Under the pieces are notes generated by a model. It did no database searches. It had not been told where the DNA came from and saw nothing but the letters and a program-made list of their open reading frames with translations. A program made the position numbers and the translations under genes. Source: JBBRNH01 sp038230415 (GTDB taxonomy: Bacteria > Bacteroidota > Bacteroidia > Cytophagales > Spirosomataceae). Taken from it: a stretch of 59,534 nt of DNA. Shown here piece by piece: positions 53,812 through 59,534 of the stretch. The stretch spans positions 1 through 59,534 of the forward strand of contig JBBRNH010000026.1 in the NCBI GenBank assembly GCA_038230415.1. The letters run 5' to 3'. Each line of letters starts with the position of its first letter. The stretch's first letter is position 1.

Positions 53812-54354
53812 ATGCAGGCCGTTCAATCAACAGAAGAAAAGAAAGCCAGCCGGGTCATTAATATTCTGGCAGTTACGATTCCGGTGGCCGTAGCGGTATT
53901 ACTCGGCATCCGGCAGAAAGTAAACCTCGGTGCCTGGACAGATTACCTCACACTCGTTAATGCGGTAATGAATTCGCTCACAGCGTTGTTATTGTTGATG
54001 GGGTTGTTTTTTATCCGGCAGAAAAACGTGCGGGCACACCGGGTCACGATGCTCACGGCATTCACATTCGGGGCGTTGTTTCTGTTGTGTTACATTTTGT
54101 ATCACCTCACGCATGAGTCAACGTCGTTTGGTGGTGAGGGTTGGGTGCGTCCTGTCTATTACTTTTTGCTTGTCTCGCACATTACGTTGTCTATTGTGGT
54201 AGTTTGGTTTGTGTTGCGGGCCGTTTATTTCGCTCTCACGAATCAAATTAGCCGACACAAAGCGACAGTGAAATGGGCTTATCCGATTTGGTTGTACGTT
54301 AGTATAACGGGCGTAATAGTTTACTTTATGATTCGTCCGTATTATAACTTTTGA
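53812..54354 (+). CDS. DUF420 membrane protein (CtaM-like)
   Basis: The 180-residue protein has four or five helices with LTLVNAVMNSLTALLLLMGL, VRAHRVTMLTAFTFGALFLL, YFLLVSHITLSIVVV and HKATVKWAYPIWLYV. These are typical of DUF420. In Gram-positives a DUF420 protein (CtaM) aids oxidase assembly. Here it starts two bases after the SCO gene, supporting the same role. Confidence 0.85.
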   Translation: MQAVQSTEEKKASRVINILAVTIPVAVAVLLGIRQKVNLGAWTDYLTLVNAVMNSLTALLLLMGLFFIRQKNVRAHRVTMLTAFTFGALFLLCYILYHLTHESTSFGGEGWVRPVYYFLLVSHITLSIVVVWFVLRAVYFALTNQISRHKATVKWAYPIWLYVSITGVIVYFMIRPYYNF

Positions 54355-54360
54355 GAACAG

Positions 54361-54642
54361 ATGAAAGCGCGACTGATTTTAACGGTATTGGTGCTGTTGG
54401 TAATGACCGGCACAAGTTCTTTTGCCCAGTGTGCCATGTGCCGGGGTGTTGTTGAAAGCACCGTTAGCGGAGGCCGCAGTATAGTGGCTTCTAACCTGAA
54501 TTTCGGGATTTTGTATTTGCTGGTTATTCCGTACCTATTGGTGTCGGGAATTGGTTTTCTGTGGTACCGAAACAGTAAGAAGGAATATGGCCGTCGTCTC
54601 GAAATCTCACGCCATGTTAAACGGGCTATGTCCTCAATGTAG
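54361..54642 (+). CDS. small CAMC-motif exported protein
   Basis: The 93-residue protein has an export-type N-terminus (MKARLILTVLVLLVMTGTSS), then CAMCRGVVES and a transmembrane segment (FGILYLLVIPYLLVSGIGFLWY). The CxxC pair after a signal peptide suggests redox or metal chemistry. It is conserved at the end of Bacteroidota oxidase operons. Its 3' end overlaps the DUF983 gene. Confidence 0.65.
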   Translation: MKARLILTVLVLLVMTGTSSFAQCAMCRGVVESTVSGGRSIVASNLNFGILYLLVIPYLLVSGIGFLWYRNSKKEYGRRLEISRHVKRAMSSM

Positions 54643-54976
54643 GACGGGTAAAATTTTTGCCTATCCGTTCTTTAACCTGGCTAAGTTTGATCAGATGCAC
54701 GAGGAATGCCCGCATTGTGGCTTGCGCTACGAGATTGAGCCGGGTTATTTCATTGGAGCCATGTATGTCAGTTATGCCGTATCGGGCGGGGTTGCGTTGG
54801 TGCTGAGTTTCGCGCTGTATTTTCTGGCCGGAGACCCACCGGGTTGGGTGTATGCAACGGTGGTGATAATTGCTATGGTTCTGATAGTACCAGTAAATTT
54901 CAGAGCTTCGCGCATTGTCTGGCTGTATTATGTAGCGGGCATTCAGTACCGGCCAGAGTTTCAGACCGCTACATGA
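54587..54976 (+). CDS. DUF983 protein
   Basis: The start may be MAVVSKSHAML at 54587, or MLNGLCPQC at 54614. The protein has CPQCRTGKIFAYPFFN and CPHCGLRYEIEPGYFIGAMY, the zinc-ribbon pair and following helix typical of DUF983. Three hydrophobic segments follow. The gene overlaps the preceding small gene. Function unknown, but often associated with cytochrome oxidase operons. Confidence 0.8.
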   Translation: MAVVSKSHAMLNGLCPQCRTGKIFAYPFFNLAKFDQMHEECPHCGLRYEIEPGYFIGAMYVSYAVSGGVALVLSFALYFLAGDPPGWVYATVVIIAMVLIVPVNFRASRIVWLYYVAGIQYRPEFQTAT

Positions 54977-55010
54977 TTAATTTTTGATTCCTTGCAGACA
55001 ATACGGTAGA

Positions 55011-55035
55011 ACCGGGCAAAGTGTCCGGTTTTTTT
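55011..55035 (+). terminator. intrinsic terminator ending the respiratory operon
   Basis: ACCGGGCA (55011-55018) pairs with TGTCCGGT (55022-55029), with one G-T pair and a 3-nt loop. A run of seven T's ends the hairpin at 55029-55035. It lies between DUF983 and the ECF sigma gene. Confidence 0.75.
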
Positions 55036-55060
55036 GTTGACCGAAAAATTTTGTACACTC

Positions 55061-55711
55061 ATGCAACCTGATGATCCGGGTTTGCATCTTACCGGCAGAA
55101 ACCAACAGATCATGCTCCGAATTCTACCCTTTTATACAACTGAAACGCAGCTCGTTACCGGGTTGAAACGGGGCGAAAGCCGCGCCCAGAAGGTTGTGTA
55201 TGAACGGTTTGCCGGAAAAATGCTGGCCGTGTGCCATCGGTATTGCGCCAATCCCGATGATGCCGAAGAGGTGCTGATAGATGGCTTTATGAAGGTGTAT
55301 GAGAAGATTGGTCAGTTTCGGGAAGACGGTAGTTTCGAGGGGTGGGTACGCCGAATTATGGTGACGGAATCGCTGATGTTTCTGCGCCGGAGTAAGTCGT
55401 GGCGGCAGGAAATCCCGCTCGATGAAGCCGTTACCGAACCCGATTATATCTGGGCCGATGCTAATCTGAACGAGACCGAACTACTCAAACTCATTAACCG
55501 ATTACCCGATGGATACCGAACCGTTTTTAACCTCTACGCCATCGAGGGATACAGTCATGCTGAAATTGCCGGTACACTGGGAATTTCAGAAGGGACATCA
55601 AAGTCGCAATTGAGCCGCGCCCGTGTGCTGTTGCAGAGCAGCCTTAAAAAATTAGAAATCAATCAAGATGAAACAAGACACCAACAGCCCACCAGTCAAA
55701 TTGCCCGTTGA
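55061..55711 (+). CDS. ECF-type RNA polymerase sigma factor
   Basis: Starting at MQPDDPGLHLTGRN (ATG 55061) gives 216 residues; a later Met at 55112 is possible. Region 2 has PDDAEEVLIDGFMKVYEKIG and FEGWVRRIMVTESLMFLR. Region 4 has LPDGYRTVFNLYAIEGYSHA followed by EIAGTLGISEGTSKSQLSRA. It sits upstream of an anti-sigma-like protein with which it overlaps by 44 bases, and an outer-membrane protein. The trigger is unknown. Confidence 0.88.
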   Translation: MQPDDPGLHLTGRNQQIMLRILPFYTTETQLVTGLKRGESRAQKVVYERFAGKMLAVCHRYCANPDDAEEVLIDGFMKVYEKIGQFREDGSFEGWVRRIMVTESLMFLRRSKSWRQEIPLDEAVTEPDYIWADANLNETELLKLINRLPDGYRTVFNLYAIEGYSHAEIAGTLGISEGTSKSQLSRARVLLQSSLKKLEINQDETRHQQPTSQIAR

Positions 55712-56543
55712 CGATCTCTTCGCCCGTCGGCTGGGGCAGCACAGCATCGCGCCTGACAAAGCCGGTTGGGAACGGTTACAGGCAAAAATGGCTGGGCAAC
55801 CGGAAGCTCCTGTGCTGGCTTTTTGGCGAAACCCAATCGTGTATCGCTACGCGGCTGTGGCCTGCGTGTCGGCTCTGTTATTGGCGGGTGGGTGGTGGTT
55901 GCAGCGGTCAACAGACGGGGTAAACACGCCCCGAAATCAGGTAGCTGCATCTGGGAACCGGAAAAATTCGGGTGCTGTGGTTAACCATAGAAATAAGCCG
56001 CAATCCCGGCAACCAACCGAGCAATTGGCCGTGCAACAGTCACAACAATCTATTTTGCCACAACAGGAGATACGGCCAAACGTAAGGGCAGCAGCCAAAA
56101 ATGAGCCAGTAGCCGTGCAGCGTCTGACTGAAATCAGGATAGCGCAAACGAAAGAACTCAGAAACCAGTCCATGCCAAAACAGCCGGAAATCGGTCAAAA
56201 GCCAGCTACCCAACTTGCCAAAATCGAGACGATGCCAACCGCAATCAGCCCAATTAGCGTGTCACCAAAGCCCGTTGCCGAGCAGGTCTTGATCGTGACG
56301 ATTGCCGAACCTGACGCACTGATTGAAGCCCGGCAAGCGGCTAACTGGTCAGAATCAGCCGAGAGAACACTCGTGGTTGATGTGGCACAAAAGCCAGTCA
56401 AAAGCGGCAAGTTTCTACAACAGGTGGCCCGCGTCAGAAATGGTGAAGGGCTTGAACTGGCCGGTGATGCCGATCAGAGTTTACTGAGCCGGGCGTTTCA
56501 GACAATTAAAAACAAAGCAAACAACAAATCCCTAAAACAATGA
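55668..56543 (+). CDS. putative anti-sigma factor
   Basis: The 291-residue protein begins with a soluble segment (MKQDTNSPPVKLPVDDLFAR, GWERLQAKM). A single membrane helix follows (YAAVACVSALLLAGGWWL, about residues 62-80), then a low-complexity Gln/Lys-rich periplasmic part. This layout and the overlap with an ECF sigma gene suggest an anti-sigma factor, although no conserved zinc motif is seen. It overlaps the outer-membrane protein gene by 4 bases (ATGA). Confidence 0.6.
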   Translation: MKQDTNSPPVKLPVDDLFARRLGQHSIAPDKAGWERLQAKMAGQPEAPVLAFWRNPIVYRYAAVACVSALLLAGGWWLQRSTDGVNTPRNQVAASGNRKNSGAVVNHRNKPQSRQPTEQLAVQQSQQSILPQQEIRPNVRAAAKNEPVAVQRLTEIRIAQTKELRNQSMPKQPEIGQKPATQLAKIETMPTAISPISVSPKPVAEQVLIVTIAEPDALIEARQAANWSESAERTLVVDVAQKPVKSGKFLQQVARVRNGEGLELAGDADQSLLSRAFQTIKNKANNKSLKQ

Positions 56544-57589
56544 ACACCAATCGCTTACGGGCTTTCGCAGCCGCGTTTTTTCTGACCAGTTTCCTGGCTG
56601 CACAGGCCACCGCCACCGCCATCTCCGCTGATTCGCTCGTGATTCGGTTTGCCAACCAAACCCGGCTCGTGATTTATGCCCCCAACAAAGCCGGGATTCA
56701 GGCATTGTCGGCCTACGATCTGAACAAAATTGTGCGTGATATGGGCATGAAATTAGATTCGCTGCCCAACGGCCAAACCGCCATCCGAATTGACGAACAG
56801 GCGGGCCAACGTTACCTGAAAGACACCGTGCTGGTGATAACGCGCGACAAAGGCAACGTAAACGTGGTAATTCGGAATCCGAAACAATACCAGCCCGACA
56901 CAGTGGGTGGGGCCATAAAAAACGCACGGGGCGTGATGAAAGCCGTTCGGGATACGCTCCGGGAGAAACGCAACCGGGATCAGATGAACCCATTCACAAA
57001 CGTCCAACTCGGTATAAACGGCTTAACGTCCCAAGCGTCGGCACCGGCTTATTCGGGTGGGCCGTATGACCTGCGGCCCAGTGGCTCACGCTATTTTGGC
57101 ATTGCCATTGGGCAACGCCCGGTGCTGGCCGGGAATAAACGGGTGAAACTGAGTTTGTACTACGCGTTGGAGGCCGTCTGGCAAAACTATATGTTCGACA
57201 ACAACGTGGTGGCCCAAAAAGGCCCGGCGCAGGTGTTGTTTACGCCCGTCAGCGAACGGTTGCAGAAGAGCAAACTCACCAATTTCTCATTTCAGGTGCC
57301 GGTGGTACCGCGTGTGAGTTTTTACAGCGAAAGCGGTCGGCGGATTTTTCACCTCGGTCTGGGTGGATTTGTAGGCTATCGGATAGATAGCTACATAAAA
57401 ACCAAAGACGAGGTCGGGTCCAGAGACCGCCAACACAGCAACTTTTACCAGAATGATCTGCGCTACGGCTTGGTGGGTCACGTCGGGATTCGGAACATTA
57501 ACCTGTTCGTGAAATACGAGCTAAACCCGACCTTCCAGACCAACAAAGGGCCGGATGTGCGGGCCGTCAGTTTCGGGATTACGCTTTAA
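56540..57589 (+). CDS. outer-membrane beta-barrel protein of the sigma module
   Basis: The 349-residue protein has a signal peptide (MNTNRLRAFAAAFFLTSFLAA). About 130 residues of mixed sequence lead to a C-terminal beta-barrel-like half (FGIAIGQRPVLAG, SLYYALEAVWQNYMF, HLGLGGFVGYRID, YGLVGHVGI) that ends RAVSFGITL. It is coupled to the anti-sigma-like gene. Its stop overlaps the convergent FAH gene. Confidence 0.65.
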   Translation: MNTNRLRAFAAAFFLTSFLAAQATATAISADSLVIRFANQTRLVIYAPNKAGIQALSAYDLNKIVRDMGMKLDSLPNGQTAIRIDEQAGQRYLKDTVLVITRDKGNVNVVIRNPKQYQPDTVGGAIKNARGVMKAVRDTLREKRNRDQMNPFTNVQLGINGLTSQASAPAYSGGPYDLRPSGSRYFGIAIGQRPVLAGNKRVKLSLYYALEAVWQNYMFDNNVVAQKGPAQVLFTPVSERLQKSKLTNFSFQVPVVPRVSFYSESGRRIFHLGLGGFVGYRIDSYIKTKDEVGSRDRQHSNFYQNDLRYGLVGHVGIRNINLFVKYELNPTFQTNKGPDVRAVSFGITL

Positions 57590-58434
57590 CCGACCCCATT
57601 AGTCAGCGTCCCGATGCCATCAATCGTGATGCTGACTACATCGCCGGTTTGCAGGGTAAACTCGTTGGGTGGCACAATGCCGGTGCCGGTCATCAGGTAG
57701 CAACCCGTTGAGAATGAGCATGATCTGAACAGCCACGATGCCAACTCATCGTGGCTGCGTTTCATTTGGCTGATGGCAATACTGGCCGAAAAAACGGTTT
57801 TGTCTGCCCGAACGATGCCGAGGTAAATCTGGGTTTCGGGGGAAATCGGTTCGGGCGAGAGCAACAGACAAGGGCCGATAGCCGCGCTGCCGTCGTAGGT
57901 TTTGGCTTGCGGCAGATACAGCGGATTTTCGCCTTCGATACTCCGCGAACTCATATCGTTGCCGCAGGTGTAACCCACAATTTGCCCGGTGCGGTTGATA
58001 AACAACGTCAGTTCGGGTTCCGGCACGTTCCACGATGAATCGGGCCGGATACGAACCGTGCCGCCCGGCCCCACCACGCGATTGGCCGTAGCCTTAAAAA
58101 ATAATTCGGGGCGGTCAGCATCATACACCCGGTCGTAGAAGGCGGAGCCTCCGCTATCGCCCGCGGCTTGTTGTGATTCCTCTATCCGGGCATCGCGGCT
58201 GCGGAGATACGTTACGCCGGCGGCCCACACTTCCTGGCTACCAATGGGGGCGAGTAAACCCGTTTCAACGGCTCGTCGGGCCGACTCGTCAGGTGCGGTT
58301 TCCTGCACGAATCGCCGGAGTGTACTGTATAAATCGGGCTGGTTCAGGAGTGCGTCCCAATCGGTTGTCGGGGCAACGTAAAAGCGTTCGGCGGCTTCGA
58401 GAACAGGGCCGGTTGTGGTCTGGTAGAGTCTCAT
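57586..58434 (-). CDS. fumarylacetoacetate hydrolase-family protein
   Basis: The 282-residue protein has a C-terminal FAH fold with the metal-binding EPELTLFINRTGQIVGYTCG and GNDMSSRSIEGENPLYLPQA. These motifs carry the acidic residues that bind Mg2+. The N-terminal domain (AERFYVAPTTDWDALLNQ) is the variable cap. Related enzymes include 2-keto-3-deoxy acid dehydratases and hydroxymuconic semialdehyde hydrolases. The substrate cannot be inferred. The stop overlaps that of the convergent outer-membrane gene. Confidence 0.8.
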   Translation of the reverse strand: MRLYQTTTGPVLEAAERFYVAPTTDWDALLNQPDLYSTLRRFVQETAPDESARRAVETGLLAPIGSQEVWAAGVTYLRSRDARIEESQQAAGDSGGSAFYDRVYDADRPELFFKATANRVVGPGGTVRIRPDSSWNVPEPELTLFINRTGQIVGYTCGNDMSSRSIEGENPLYLPQAKTYDGSAAIGPCLLLSPEPISPETQIYLGIVRADKTVFSASIAISQMKRSHDELASWLFRSCSFSTGCYLMTGTGIVPPNEFTLQTGDVVSITIDGIGTLTNGVG

Positions 58435-58440
58435 TGGACG

Positions 58441-58647
58441 TTACCGAGGAGGGTTTTTATGAGTTGAGTTTTTTCTGGATACCGGCAAAAGACGTTCAAG
58501 GTCACGAAGAACTTGCTGCGCCCGCTTGAGTTCTAATCTGACAGCTGCTAATTTCCGCTCGTTCTCGGCCAAGGCTTTCAAACGGGCTTTGTCTTTTTCC
58601 CGCGCCAACCGGCTATTAGTAGGTTCTTCTTTTTCTTCGGCATCCAT
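58441..58647 (-). CDS. small charged coiled-coil protein
   Basis: The 68-residue protein is rich in Lys, Arg and Glu (EKDKARLKALAENERKLAAV), predicts as a single coiled coil and starts upstream of the FAH gene on the same strand. It is too short to assign. It could be a real small gene or a chance frame. Confidence 0.45.
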   Translation of the reverse strand: MDAEEKEEPTNSRLAREKDKARLKALAENERKLAAVRLELKRAQQVLRDLERLLPVSRKNSTHKNPPR

Positions 58648-58718
58648 ACGATTACACGGTTTATACTCATTGAAAGGCAGATAATTAAAAATTTACCGAT
58701 GCATATTCCTTAAAAACG

Positions 58719-58760
58719 TTGCGTCTTTGCGTTAAAACATTGCGTCTTTGCGTTAAAAAA
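58719..58760 (+). repeat. 21-bp tandem repeat before recO
   Basis: TTGCGTCTTTGCGTTAAAAC-A (58719-58739) is followed by an almost identical unit at 58740-58760. Period 21 is three heptads. The repeat ends two bases before the recO ATG, so it covers the ribosome-binding region. Confidence 0.75.
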
Positions 58761-58762
58761 AT

Positions 58763-59455
58763 ATGCTCTACAACACTAAAGGCATTGCCCTCAACTATCT
58801 CCGCTACAAAGAAACGTCAATCATTGTCCGCATCTACACCGAGGAGTTTGGGCTGCAAAGCTACATCGTAAACGGGGTGCGGTCGGCCAAGAGCAAGACC
58901 AATAAAATCGCGTTCTTTCAACCCCTTACGCTCTTGGATTTGGTGGTCTATTACAAACCCAACCGTGATCTGCACCGGCTGTCAGAAACCCGCATCAGCG
59001 TACCGTTGCAGAGCCTGCCGTTTGAGGTCACCAAGTCAAGCATCGCGTTGTTTATGACCGAGATGCTCACCAAAACCCTCAAAGAAGAATCGGGTAATCC
59101 GGCGTTGTTTCGGTTTTTGGTCGAGTCGGTGTTGCTCTTGGAAGATGCCCCGGCGGGCTACGAGAATTTTCACCTCGTATTTCTGTTTAAACTCTCTCAT
59201 TTTTTTGGATTTGGGCCAGAGGATGCCCGCGAATTTGAACAGCAACTGCGCGAGCGGTCATACCCGTTTTTGCCAGACAACGCTACCGAAATGGCTCTGA
59301 ACGTGCTACTTACCCAACCATACGGAACCCCCGTTTTGCTTACCCGCACCGCCCGCAACGAAATCGCCGACGCACTCGTGGCTTATTACCGGATTCATAT
59401 TGATTCGCTCGGCGACGTAAAATCATTAGCCGTGTTGCGCGAAGTGCTGGGGTAA
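58763..59455 (+). CDS. recO: DNA repair protein RecO
   Basis: The 230-residue protein starts MLYNTKGIALNYLRYKETSI and has the RecO N-terminal OB fold (IVRIYTEEFGLQSYIVNGVR), KIAFFQPLTLLDLVVYYK and a helical C-terminal half. It loads RecA onto SSB-coated DNA together with RecF/RecR. The zinc-finger Cys of some RecO proteins is absent, which is common in Bacteroidota. A tandem repeat occupies its leader. Confidence 0.88.
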   Translation: MLYNTKGIALNYLRYKETSIIVRIYTEEFGLQSYIVNGVRSAKSKTNKIAFFQPLTLLDLVVYYKPNRDLHRLSETRISVPLQSLPFEVTKSSIALFMTEMLTKTLKEESGNPALFRFLVESVLLLEDAPAGYENFHLVFLFKLSHFFGFGPEDAREFEQQLRERSYPFLPDNATEMALNVLLTQPYGTPVLLTRTARNEIADALVAYYRIHIDSLGDVKSLAVLREVLG

Positions 59456-59457
59456 AA

Positions 59458-59534
59458 TTACCGCACGATCACTAATCGCTGCACGGTTGTTCGGCGGTCG
59501 TCGGTGAGCCGGAGGAGGTAAAAACCACCTGCCA
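59458..59534 (-). CDS. C-terminus of a type IX secretion substrate (partial)
   Basis: Reading from the window edge on the minus strand gives AGGFYLLRLTDDRRTTVQRL followed by VIVR and a TAA stop at 59458. This is the end of a T9SS type A sorting domain (Gly-x-Tyr strand, then the final Lys/Arg-Leu-Val-rich strand). The rest of the gene lies beyond the window. It is convergent with recO, with a two-base gap. Confidence 0.7.
   Translation of the reverse strand, partial: AGGFYLLRLTDDRRTTVQRLVIVR

Overview
The window looks like chromosomal DNA of an aerobic Bacteroidota bacterium, most likely order Cytophagales and perhaps the Spirosoma group (lineage is inference). Supporting signs are TTTG-N19/20-TAnnTTTG promoters, an alternative complex III plus cytochrome oxidase operon, type IX secretion C-terminal domains, many small outer-membrane beta-barrel genes, A-rich ribosome-binding regions and DUF4783/DUF983/DUF3341 families. 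I see no rRNA, transposase, prophage or CRISPR array. One tRNA (Phe, GAA) is present.

Layout. 0-10.6 kb: the end of uridine kinase, two membrane/iron-sulfur electron-transfer genes, tRNA-Phe, then housekeeping and hypothetical genes (phosphoribosyltransferase, DUF4783, YcxB-like, GGCT-like, DUF1905, WYL regulator, AlkA-like glycosylase, CorA). 10.6-20 kb: a more accessory stretch with a secreted protein, an orphan N-terminal transketolase half, a GT39-type membrane glycosyltransferase, an overlapping pair of unknown genes, an OmpA/PD40 envelope protein and a type II restriction-modification pair. 20-24 kb: a GCS2-like amidoligase, class I amidotransferase and ATP-grasp-like gene, with a MazEF-like toxin-antitoxin pair wedged inside. 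24-29.4 kb: two paralogous outer-membrane proteins, a class III aminotransferase, a PIN toxin-antitoxin pair and a beta-barrel protein. 29.6-37.5 kb: a two-component signalling hub, a copper-binding four-helix protein, a PNPOx-family protein, IlvE and a membrane protein of unknown role.

37.7-55 kb: one long co-directional respiratory operon behind a strong promoter: actABCDEF (alternative complex III, quinol to cytochrome c), cytochrome oxidase subunits II and I, heme A and heme O synthases, two subunit III-type proteins, subunit IV, an SCO copper chaperone, DUF420, a small CAMC protein and DUF983, closed by an intrinsic terminator. Together they encode a quinol-oxidising, oxygen-reducing module with its cofactor assembly factors. 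55-59.5 kb: an ECF sigma factor / anti-sigma-like / outer-membrane protein module, a fumarylacetoacetate hydrolase family gene, RecO and the C-terminus of a type IX secretion substrate.

The most unusual sequence-level signal is a scattered set of intergenic arrays with a strict 7-bp period. Units have the form GTNNNNN but different sequences at different loci, and they are often folded into long inverted repeats that reach into stop codons. They occur between convergent genes, between co-directional genes and inside the respiratory operon, so simple transcription termination does not explain all of them.
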